Origin: Theocolax elegans
Taxonomy: Eukaryota > Arthropoda > Insecta > Hymenoptera > Cerocephalidae
Direction: 5' to 3'
Length of the DNA: 64,000 nucleotides
Assembly (NCBI GenBank): GCA_026168455.1
Contig: CM047425.1
Span: 89,097,580 to 89,161,579 of the forward strand
Each line of letters begins with the position of its first letter. Position 1 is the stretch's first letter. Shown piece after piece: positions 38,941 through 49,800 of the stretch. A model generated the notes under the pieces. It worked only from the letters and a program-made list of their open reading frames with translations. It did no database searches and was not told where the DNA came from. The translations under genes and the position numbers were made by a program.

Positions 38941-41335
38941 TTAAATTTTGGCATCAGGATATCTCTCCATAATCATACCAACACCCTGGAAAATAAACAT
39001 ATTTTGAAAATTAATATTTTCCTTAACTATACTTGCAATAAATAGATACAAAGTATATAATTTTTATTTTTGATTACCTGACCACCAGCAGCACATGCTG
39101 CAATAAGACCAAATTGCTGATCTTCTTTGATCATTCTATTAGCTGTATGAGTAGCTAATCTAACACCAGTTGCAGCAAATGGATGACCAATAGAAAGAGA
39201 ACCTCCCCAAGCATTCCATTTCTTCAAGTCGGGAATTCCAACTTTTTCTGAACGTTTCAGATACGTTTTTGCAAAGAATTCTGAATCCAATGCTTTGAGA
39301 TTCGCCAAAATTTGAGCAGCAAAAGCTTCATGCACTTCCCAAACTCCAATATCTTTTAAAGTAAGACCAGCTTTTTGCAAAACCTATTTAAAAATGAGTA
39401 TTTGAATACTAAGGAATCTGTAACTAATTTGTCCTTAATCAATTAAAATTTTATTATATTTACTTACTTTAGGAATGGCATATGCAGGTCCCAATAAGAG
39501 TTGATCTTTAGGATCTTGAGACACATAAGTGAATTCTCTTAAATATGCTTTAGGTTTCAATCCGAGTTGTTTAGCTTTTTCTTCTGTCATGATTAAACCT
39601 GCAGACGCACCATCAGTAAGGAATGATGCATTTGCTGCTGTAACTGTACCATAAGGTTTTACAAAAGCTGGTTTCAATTTTGCAAGTTGTTCCTTTGTTG
39701 ATACTCTTATACCATTATCTTTATCAACAACATTTTTTACACCTGGAACTAGAACATTAAATATATTAATTTTAATGCATGAGCAAATTAATATAAAGAT
39801 ATTAATTTTTAAGCAAACAAAAATGAATATTTAAGTAAGTTTTTATTAATATCTATAATTATTGAAGCCCAATAATTGTAAAATAAAGTAATTAAAATAA
39901 TAAATGTTCAATCTGATATTATTTAATAAAGAGTTTATTTACCTACAAATGGAACTAAGTCAGAAAAATGTCCATTTTGATGTGCTTGAGCTGCTAAAGT
40001 ATGAGAACGTAAGGCATAGTCATCTTGTTCCTGTCGAGAAACATTAAATGCAGCAGCTAATCTATCTCCACTGTGACCCATAGTTTCATTTGTGGAGAAT
40101 TCAGCTACAGCTGGTAACTGCAATGTGTTAATTATAATTAGCAAGTTTAAGGTGTTTAACATCTAAATTATTATTTAGTTTAACTAAATGTAAATTGTAA
40201 TTTGATAAATACTTTCAAAATTTTATATGTAAATATTTCAGAAAAATGTTTTGTATAAAAGTAAAAGCTGCAAAAATTAAAAATTAATTTTATTTTACTC
40301 CTTACATCTGGTACAAAATGTCCTGGTCTTATTGAAGCCAATAGTGAGAGTTTTTGAGCAGGTGTCTTGGCTTTGTTTGCTCTCAACATTAATGAACGCA
40401 TTGCTCGACTATGCCTAATTGGAATATCAGACATGAATTCCACACCTCCAGCAACGATCGTATCGTAAATTCCAGAGTTTATTAAACCTATACCAGTAGT
40501 TAAGGCCACATTACTACTTATACAAGCCATGGTAACTGTATGCGCTGGAGTGTGCTCGCTGAATCCAGCAGCTAAAGCAGCTTCTCTAGCAATGTTGGAA
40601 GTTCTTACTTCTTGCATAACAGTACCATATACAACATAATCAATGGCATCCTTGGGTACTCCAGTCTTTTTTTGAAGGTTTCTATAAAAATTATAAAAAT
40701 ATGCTATATCACATAGTTTACATAGATTAAATATTTACAATTGTATTATCAAAAAATTTATATTCTTACACAAGAGTCTCTCTTGCAAGATCATGAGCTA
40801 TAAGTTTGCTGTAATCAGAGTTGGATACCAAAAATGGTGTTCTGACTCCATCGATGTATACAATATTTTTTTTCCCTGGTGATGACTTTTGAACTGTGGT
40901 TGCATAACTTTTTCGATTGAAGCGAGATGGCTCCCAGATGAATGTAACTGTTTTATAACAAATGTAACATTTTTCTTTATCTCGGTACATACGGAAATTG
41001 TTAACATTATAAATTAGCAATAAAACAAGATTTTAAATAAAAGACAAATATACAAAGAAATAATAAATTGAAAGGTTGAAAAATCTAAGTAATTTAAAAT
41101 TGCTTAGAATGATTTGATTAAACTGTGGTTATAGTAATAGTTAAACTCACAAAACAGTTATTAAATATTGTCTTTTTTATTTGAATGTCTAACTGTTAAT
41201 GTCATGATGATTAATCACTTTATGCTAGACTGCTCTTTGAACTTTGCATTTAACACAGTTAAAAATAATGTAATACTTACCTTGAGGTGTAATGTGATGG
41301 AATCGGGGAAGGTTTTTGGCAACAAGTCCTGACAT
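38941..41335 (-). CDS. HADHB: Mitochondrial trifunctional enzyme subunit beta (3-ketoacyl-CoA thiolase)
   Basis: Seven exons, 41335-41281, 40947-40770, 40681-40306, 40117-39943, 39748-39468, 39383-39078 and 38985-38941, encode 471 residues (human 474). The N-terminus ([18 protein letters not shown]..., Arg/Lys/Ser rich, almost no acid) looks like a mitochondrial presequence. The thiolase core begins near [12 protein letters not shown]. Active-site features are all present: nucleophilic Cys131 in TMACISSN, His422 in [10 protein letters not shown] and Cys452 in [18 protein letters not shown] is a typical family segment. The enzyme cleaves long-chain 3-ketoacyl-CoA with CoA in the last step of beta-oxidation, in a complex with HADHA on the inner membrane. 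The start is chosen because the first exon splices in frame and supplies the presequence. Nothing appears broken. Confidence 0.96.
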
Positions 41336-41620
41336 TCTTGCAAATTTAATTAATCCAAAATAGAAATTTAAATCTCTTAAGGTTATACTTATTTACAAAG
41401 GAGTTATTGAGTTGCTGGAATTCCTTTTTAATATCAGGTCACGAGTATCACCAGACTTTCTAATCAAAAACATAATGAAAATAGATATATCTACATAATT
41501 AAAAAGAAGATAACATAATTGTAAAGCAGTGTAAAATTACGTAAGTACTTTATTACCTTAAATAAGTGTAAAATTTATCAAAATATTCGTCGCGAAAACG
41601 AACCGGAGTGCTCGGAAGTC
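41336..41620 (-). other. HADHB 5' UTR with a probable short intron
   Basis: A minus-strand donor (TTTAAG|GTAATA, GT at 41556-41555) and acceptor (TGATTAG|AAAG, AG at 41461-41460) define a 97-base intron between an upstream noncoding exon and the untranslated start of the ATG exon. This is inferred from splice consensus only. Confidence 0.4.
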
Positions 41621-42824
41621 CAGACCGACTTGTTGGTGCAATGGAAATACTTGGACTTGGATTGGAGTATTGGACTTTGTACCGCGACGAAGTCTGACGT
41701 CACGCTACATATGTGCATATTACAAAGTATAGGTATATATACATATACATATACGAAATACTATATTTCGCCGGAGTTGTCCGTTGTAGTCGTCGTTGTC
41801 GGTAGAAATTGCTATACGGTTGTATATATGGCGTTGGCAACCTCCACAAATCGTACAATTGTGTTACAAGAGATGGCGTATAATTACAATTTATAAACTT
41901 GTATACTAAATTACTAATGCATCGTTATATTAATATCTCTCGAGCTGTACTAATTATTTAAATTAATAGGACTTACGATTTAAATATTAGATATACTTAA
42001 TGGTATTTATTTATGCATGCTTTATAGGTATAATCTAATCAGCTACTGTAAAATGTACTACACTCGATGCAGATATACCATAAAGACAATTACGATTATA
42101 CGTAAATACTTTTTTACACTGTTATTTTTTCAATAAGTGCGCTTATCATAAATTATTTACTAATTAAATAAGTAACAAAAGTTATTACGGAAATGTAGAA
42201 AATGTATAACTAACGCACTATTTACGTAATTATATTTATGTATTAGATTATCGGTAAACAAGATTGAATAAATTAATTGTTACGTACAAACAATTGATGC
42301 ATTATGCAACTAAACTAATGCGCTTCGATTAGACTTTTGTGAATATTAAATTATTTTTTTTATTAATCCTTAGGATAATTCTATCATGCAGTATTACATT
42401 TATTAATTCAAATAAATTAAATTAAGATATTCGTGAAAATTTCAAATAAAAAAAAAGGCATTTGATAAAAATACCTATGTAGAATCTATGTTGAAGTTTG
42501 TATAAATTTCTTTTTAAAAATATATTGCTACAGAAATAAAAAAGTACCTGTCAACATGTTTCCAGTGTGTTTAATAAATTAAAACTTGACGAACTTATAT
42601 TAAAATTAAAATTTAATTGTAAAATTTTTAATAATTGATATTAATTTAACAATAAAATATTTAATTTAGAAATATAGGTGTATTAATGTAGAAAATAAAA
42701 ACTTTGTATCGTAGCATAGATAAATTGATTTAAATATTTAAAAAAAATTATTATCAATTATTTAGCGATAATTATATTGCGCATTTCTGGCTTAAAATTG
42801 AACTATTTATTTTTTAACACTCCG
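41621..42824. other. Intergenic, no gene recognised
   Basis: Presumed HADHB promoter region at the left end, then AT-rich DNA without recognisable features. Confidence 0.35.
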
Positions 42825-43290
42825 TTTGCGAAACACGGTTTTTACCTCAACGAGATGGGTGGGGTTTGATTTGTCGAAGGTTCATTCAAAATGTGTGCGA
42901 TATTTCGAATTTTAAAAATTAGAATAATCTTTTTGTTATTACTTCGAAAGTAATAAAATCGTCAGATATTTGGTATTAGGTACAATATTTCAATTTTGAA
43001 ATAGTAGATAAATAATTTTCTACATTATTGTTTATTATCAAGGTGTTAATAGACAAATATTATAAACGTTATTTGTCTACACTTTAAAGTTCGAATATTC
43101 GGAACAAATATATAAAAACTGAAGAATGCATTATTTTCGAAATTATGATCTTTCTATATTTCTCTTGATTCTAAATAATAAAAATGAATTTCTAATTTTT
43201 GAAATTCGAAACAATTCATATACGTTTTGAATGAGCTTTCGATAAATCGGACCCCACCCGTACGAGTGGATTTTATCGCCCGAACGAAGC
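42825..43290. mobile_element. Foldback / long-TIR MITE-like element
   Basis: The left arm from about 42851 (gatgggtggggtttgatttg...) recurs in inverted orientation ending near 43262. Matched blocks in order are GGGTGGGGT, GATTT.TCGAA, TCATTCAAAA, TTTCGAATTT and AAAAATTAGAA. The arms are about 75 bases at roughly 75-80% identity, with weaker pairing outside them, and the centre is AT-rich and non-coding. A decayed miniature inverted-repeat element is the simplest reading. I did not find a clean target-site duplication. Confidence 0.65.
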
Positions 43291-43455
43291 GACTTACACC
43301 TATTTCGCGCACTTGTATTGTAATGTACTATATTCTAATCTGCAGCCTTGTTTCATTTAATTTAAAATATTAGTTCTGATGTTTACCAAAGTTATGTTAT
43401 CACTAAACAACGACTAGAAATTGTCGATAAAAAAAGTAATTATATAATAATTATT

Positions 43456-43920
43456 TGTAACGGGGCGATCCTAGCCGATGCTCCTCGTCGAGCACCGCTG
43501 TCGAGCGAACTTACCTGCGCGACCTACGCGCCGCGCTGCCGTGTCACTCGATGCCGCGATATCGCGCACGTTAGCCGTGGTGCAAACACGATATCCCGGT
43601 GATGCGCCGCTAACAACGATAGCGATTCTCCACCGCGAGGAGAATCGCCGGAACCGAGTCACACTCGGGACAGGAGGAAAGAGAATATACTTTCCGGGTG
43701 CTCGTGCCTGTTGAAGTACACGAGGCTCGGCCGCTCAGAATGCGCGCCAACTAGAAGGTTGACGCGCCCGCGGAGGCGGCTGGGTAAGCAGGATAGGGAT
43801 ACGAGGTCTCGAGAATAACTACACGAGAGTTTAATAATTAATAAACTAAGCGTATATTCTAGGAGAACAAAAATAAGTATTAGTGATATTTACATGATAT
43901 TAGCGCTCGGTTGCGCTACA
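43456..43920. mobile_element. Possible LTR-like block bounded by TGTAACG ... CGCTACA
   Basis: A GC-rich segment starts abruptly with TGTAACGGGGCG after an AT-rich run, and a TGTA...TACA pair closes it at 43920 (TGTAACG against TGTAGCG in reverse). An AATAAA occurs at 43847-43852. Retroviral-type LTRs begin TG and end CA, but I see no matching target-site duplication, no primer-binding site and no second LTR, and GC-rich sequence continues beyond 43920. It could instead be part of a CpG-rich promoter. Confidence 0.25.
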
Positions 43921-44103
43921 AACTACAACAAGACAAAGGTGATACGGTCGACCTCGGGGTCGTACGCAATAGCGCGGCGAGTTCGCGGTGCGCGGAAAGT
44001 ACGCGTTGATCGGCAACCGTCCCGTGTTGCCTAACCGATTTACCGCGTGCGCGAGGAGGCCGAGTAGCGGATCGCGCCTTATACTTTTAGTGCTCGCTGC
44101 ACT

Positions 44104-44134
44104 GTGCTGAGCTTATTACGGGGTAGCTCAGCAC
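44104..44134. repeat. Perfect 10-bp hairpin
   Basis: GTGCTGAGCT at 44104-44113 and AGCTCAGCAC at 44125-44134 are exact reverse complements around an 11-base loop. Confidence 0.7.
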
Positions 44135-44462
44135 CACGGGAAAATCAAAGCAACTTACTTTGCGCAAGATGCGCCGGCGAGTTGATCAATTCCTCGCTCG
44201 CTTGTATCGAGAATGGCTGGACTTCCTCGAGTGTCGGGGAAGAGGCACGGCGTCGATGTATCGTCCTGAGGATAATACCCTCGGCTAGGGCAGTGGGGCA
44301 ACACACGTGCACACACTAATCTCGCACTTGATCTCTCTCTCTCTCTCTTTCTCTCACTCACTCTCGCTCGTGTCGGGATCGCGTATACCTAATCGGGTTC
44401 CGGCCAGAAACGGACTGATCGAGACTCGGTGTCTCGCGGCCCTTCGCGACGTTGCGCGATCG

Positions 44463-44484
44463 CGCGTAATCACGTGGTTACGCG
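44463..44484. repeat. 22-bp near-perfect palindrome centred on an E-box
   Basis: CGCGTAATCACGTGGTTACG plus CG reads the same on both strands except for one mirrored pair. The centre is CACGTG. A perfect GCGCGATCGCGC palindrome lies just to the left (44454-44465). Confidence 0.65.
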
Positions 44485-44631
44485 GTTTTCGAGTTTACGG
44501 GCTATCGCGCGTTTCGGAACACGCGCCCGTTATATATTATAAAATTCTTATTTTGGAAAAAGTCGATCTATTATAGATTTTACTATCTTGTTAGAGCATT
44601 TATCCCTTGTGAACGTTCCCTAGTTTTCCGT

Positions 44632-45022
44632 TTCAGGGGATGTCGGACTTAGAAAATGGTCATTGTTAATATTTTTTGTATAAACAAAAGAATACATTAT
44701 TGAAAAAATCCTGAACGCCATGCCCTTAGGCATGTTTTAAACACTATACTCAAATTTTTTCACATTTTTAAATTTGTAATTTATTTCTGTTTTTTCCGTT
44801 GAAAATTCATGCTTTTTTCGATAAATAATTACCGACCGAAAATTGTTTATTCAATTATTAATAAAAAAATAATTTGTTCTCAAAAAATAAAAACGTTATG
44901 CCCTCGCTTTTGTTTTAAACTACCGATATGAATTTTTTTCAGATTTTTAATTCAATATTTTCAATATAATTCTTATGTTAAAAGGTGTAGATCTCTGTAA
45001 CTTGGGTTCGACAACCCGTTAA
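44632..45022 (-). mobile_element. TTAA MITE family, copy 3 (391 bp, inverted)
   Basis: The reverse complement starts TTAACGGGTTGTCGAACCC and ends GTCCGACATCCCCTGAAA, with the family's internal blocks (aatctgaaaaaaattcat, gtttaaaacatgcctaaggg). The TTAA at this right-hand genomic edge is intact (45019-45022); the other edge reads TTTCA, so that end is eroded. Confidence 0.75.
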
Positions 45023-46660
45023 TAGCAAAATTAGAATTTTATTTAACCTTCAAATGGTAAATTTCTACTAGGAAATTTTCATCTGATTTTTAATTTAACC
45101 CTTTGGAGATAATTTTTAATTATTCAAAAGCGAGTCTTTGTGATTTAGGTTTTACGATATTTAAATAACTGATTGTTAGAGACAAAACATCGAATTAATT
45201 TCGAAATCGATGGAATAAGCGGACAAATATATGTATGCACTCGGAGTATATAGAAACTTGATTTTTTTTATATAGGAAAATAAGATCAGTTATAAGGAGG
45301 AAGACGTTTTGCGTCAAAATAATTTATATTATTTATTTATCGACATTTGATTTGCATCATACAATAGATATAGATCATCTTCAACATAATTATACTATCC
45401 ATTGGACAATTTCCACCAATTTTATTTCGTTATACATTACCTTTCATAATCAGACATAAATTTACACGAATAAAGAGGCATAAAAAATTCGATACGAACG
45501 ATATTATATATATATATATATATATAAATATATATATATTCGATTTCATTACTCGATAAACCCAATAACAGGATTTAAAATTTAATAATATCAGCAATTA
45601 TAAGACAGCGTTCAATTAAATCATCTAACATATATACGCCCAGTGTTTGTGACAACATTTATAATTTAATTTCATTTTTCAACATGTAACACTTATACAC
45701 CCAATCCGCATTGTGTTTTTCACGTGTACACATATATGCGTGTGTATGTGTGTGTTTGTGAATACATACGTATATGTATATGGGAATAGGGTGGTTTCCG
45801 CACTCAATAATTAAATGCATCTAGTGTATAGCCAAACAATTGAGAATTAGACCCTGTAAAAGTAGTTTCGAATATTTGAATTTCCGTGTTGAATATTTTT
45901 GTGTACGTTATACAGAAAAGCATCTCTCAATGTTGTGGTGTTTAATATAGTTAACATAGATGTAAAAACCGCCCTATGCCTATGTATACGCATATACACA
46001 CATATATAAGTATATATGCATGTAGAGATAGATCTTCTTATATTTGTATATCTTATAGTATATATAGTTTCAGAACTGCCTGCTCAGACTCTCACTGTTG
46101 ATATACACGTATTTGATACATTCATCCCGTGGTTCAAAATATATCACATAATCAACATAAATAGCAAACGTATATATTTTCGATATATATCTATATCTAT
46201 ATTCTATTTAACCTTTCGTTAAATTTCAATAAATAAAAATGCTTCATAACTTAAAGTCGCCAGAGGAGCAACGGTATATATATAAAAATATAATTTTCGG
46301 GTCTACATATAATGTATGTATACATATATATATACCGGATCTTTTTCTCGAAAATATTTTGTACTTTTGCGTGTATGCATTATTATATAAGCCACCCGTA
46401 TATGTATATATACATGTACAGACAAATAAATATAACATTAACGTCACGTATAATATACACAAACAAAACATATAAGCCATATGTGTATATATATATTTCA
46501 TATATATGTGTGTGTGGGTGGGTGTGTGTGTGTGTGTATTGTAATACCGGCAATATAGCGGAAATCATCACAACCGGCGAGTGACGGTCTCCAAAGTTCG
46601 CGTGACTCAACATATATTATCAGTCATCAAACATTTAGGCTGCGTTCGATTTTTATACTC
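45023..46660. other. Intergenic, microsatellite-rich
   Basis: A TA-run at about 45504-45539, scattered (TA)/(TG) tracts from 45720 to 46540 and a TG-run near 46504-46538. The overlapping frames of 70-90 codons here are translations of these simple repeats and not genes. Confidence 0.5.
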
Positions 46661-46663
46661 GAC

Positions 46664-46678
46664 TTTATTTAATTTATT
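46664..46678 (-). terminator. Polyadenylation signals of the GST gene
   Basis: Two AATAAA motifs on the minus strand (46673-46678 and 46664-46669), about 138-152 bases beyond the stop codon, give a 3' UTR of about 0.15-0.17 kb. Confidence 0.55.
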
Positions 46679-46815
46679 TAATTTTACGGGTGAACGATGA
46701 TGAGAATCCAGAAAGTATATCATCCGGGATATGTATTGACAGTTAGCGTTCATTTCCTTCTCTCCTTCGTAGCTTCGTCGCTCATATCATTCGAAGACAA
46801 TTGAATAGGCGAACT

Positions 46816-49800
46816 TTAGGAGTTCGTGTGTGGTCGTCTGGCGATCCAATCGGCGATCGCTGGTATTGCGTGAACACGTTGTTTCAGTCCACGAAGTGCT
46901 GGGTAGTTTTCGAGGGCTGACGCGCCAAACATTTGCTCAAAGTTTTCCAACGCCACTGAAAACACGAAGTCTGCCCACGTTGTCTGTAATTAAAAAATAA
47001 TACGTTATTTATTGCTACACGATTTATGATTACTCCTGTATACATTATTATATTACAATTTTACTGTATATATTTCCTTTCGATTCCTTTTTACAGAGTA
47101 AACAGTCTATAAATTTAAATTTTTAATAATATCCCATGTTCTACATTTGTCATCCGCATCTCAAAATGTATACACTATATATACAACAACATTTGAAGAA
47201 TAGTGATAAGGTATAACCAAACAATAATTTTCAAGTAAACAGCGCATTGATTAAAATTGCATCCAGTGCTCATTAAATTTCAAGGAACGTAAACATTAAT
47301 TCATTACTCCTGAGCGTTAAATCTCGATGTATGTGTACATACGTTCACTATAATAATTATCGGTCTATTTTAGCTGTTTACCCACAATTTTAGTATGCTG
47401 CTGTATAACTTTATTGAATTGAGTAATAAATGCTCCGTTTAACCATTCAACATCTAACGTAGAATAGATTAAAATGCAAACGTGTTAATAACACAGATTT
47501 ATGTATATTTCCTTTCTAATTGGGGAAAAAACATTTTTTGAAACGCTTTTTTTGAGATTTTATACAGAGAAGTAAATGTACTGTTTATTTAGATTAATAG
47601 TTATTTATGCACTTAGAGAGTAAAATAGGCATTTTATTCTCGGGATGAAAGTTGCATCCAAGGGAATAATAGTCTTTTACTCGCAAAGTGCATATAAAAT
47701 TTTTCATCTTGATCATTGGAAAAGTCACTATATGCGACTAAATTTATTTTTAAAGTTATAAAATTTTTCAATATTGTAAGATTTTTCTATATATCTAGTT
47801 ATATTTGTAGGAAAAGACAAAATTAAGTGTCTAAAACAAAAAAGTAATTCTATGATGAATAAAGTGAGTACGAGGAATAAAGTAAGTCTACAGAAAATAA
47901 AATCATGGACGGAATAAAATGCAATTTTACTCCTTTCGTAGAGGTTAATAAAATAGACTCTTTAGCTGATTAGTTAGGGTGAAAAAGATTATTATTTATA
48001 TTGTAAATTAATACTTATCTAAATAATTATACATTGAATCAAATATAAATGATAAAAAATCATAATTTATTAAGAATTTCTTAACGCGTATAGAATCTTA
48101 CCAAATTACAGCGATACCAAAAAAATTATAGCTATTAAATATCTAATTCGTTTTCATTTAAACCATTAAGTAGACATATTAGTAGTCTGATTAATATAAA
48201 ATAGTTGAAATTAATCTTAATTAATATCAAATATTAATTGAAACGCACTTTAACACTTCGATTGCTCCGTTGATAAAGATTCATTTATTGAATTGTATTT
48301 TTCACCTCTATTTTAGGTTGTGAAATTAATTATAACAAAATATAACTTGTAATTTTGATAGGCAATAAATGTGATAAATCAGAATTTAAAGTTACATTAA
48401 AGTTTACATATTTCTTACATATGGCAACGAAAAATCAGGACAATAAATGTAGAATAAACAACTCGTATTAATACCACCAAATTATATTACATTGATTTTT
48501 GTAATTTCACGTAACAACAATTCGTTTATTAATTTTTTGGTTTCTATTAAACACTCAATAAAATCTCTGAAAATCTCGTTTAAAGAAACATTTTGATCGG
48601 CTGCAGGGATATTTTGGTCGTAAAGTTATTAAAGACGTCCTTCTTCCAACCTTGTTTCTACTAACTACCGAGCGATTTGCACGTTAATGCATAGTTCCCA
48701 AACGTAACTATATCCTCAAAGTTTGGAACAGCGACAATTCACTACATCCATTAGGATTCGTATTTTAACTTCACCTACTTCATGATATAATATAACCAAA
48801 TAATCTATTACTAATCCATTATTAATAAGAATTATAAATTCAGTATACGAAAATAATTCATAGCGAATATAATAGAACAATATTTCAATTTATGCAATAA
48901 CATGCAACGTAATATGTTTATAACATTATAAGATACTATTATCAAAAGTTTTTATATACCTTTATTGCAATATCATTCTAAAATTTCTTTTGACGACTAC
49001 CTAATTATGTAATAAATTATAGAATATTGTAGCGTGTCATGACAATACTTACTGTGGACCCAACTGCATAACCTCCATTTTTACCAATGGTTTGTTCAAA
49101 TTTATTGAGGAAGAACGGTATCGTCTCCTTTACAAATTTGGCTTTTTTTTCTTCTTTTTTGAATAGATCGTCTTCTTTCTGGAATTGCAACAATTCTGAA
49201 AGTACAAACAAATAGAAAATTTCATGTAATTTGTTTAAATGTAAATTGTTATAACTACATAATAATAATGTCGATAGGATTGAAAGCCTTAAAAATGTAA
49301 TAGTGGATCTACGTTTGCATGTGAAGATGAATATGAGTAGACATTTATATTTTTCAATCAAAACCAAACCCAAAAAAAAAGTACAATATGTTATACTAAA
49401 TATACTTAATATTTTAAAGTACTCTTTTTTTTATTTTTGAAAGAAAAATCTTACATAGTCAAATATTAATTAACTCCAAATCTGTTTATATGATAATAGA
49501 TCTGAAACATGCTTTAATAAAATAGTATCAATTTATTTACATATTTTCATAGTTTTGGATTTTAAACACTAAGGGTTGAAATTGCAACAGAAAGTCATTA
49601 AAGATTGACCTAAATATGAAAAGCAAATTTTGGTGAATTTGATCGTCTCTTCTTTCTATTACTTAGTCGAGGTTAAGATCGTTTATTTTCATTCTGCGTA
49701 TGCACATGTATACCTATATATTGTAGGCTCAGTATTCATAAAAAGTAACGATACGGTATTGTATGCTATGTACACGGATGCACGTCATAAACTCTCTATT

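Larger units (their letters stand above)
43921..44545. promoter_or_regulatory. CpG-rich noncoding block, possible promoter / first exons
   Basis: Continues the GC-rich block. It contains a minus-strand donor-like site (GCGCAAA|GTAAGTT, GT at 44158-44157), a CT-run on plus (GA on minus) at about 44332-44350, a 10-bp perfect stem at 44104-44134, and a 22-bp near-palindrome with a central CACGTG at 44463-44484. There is no long conserved reading frame. The layout (GA-run upstream of a donor on the minus strand) would fit a minus-strand noncoding first exon, but no acceptor is known. Confidence 0.3.

Noticed and set aside
46239..46613. Four overlapping frames of 76-90 codons on both strands
   Set aside because: Translations of TA/TG microsatellite DNA.
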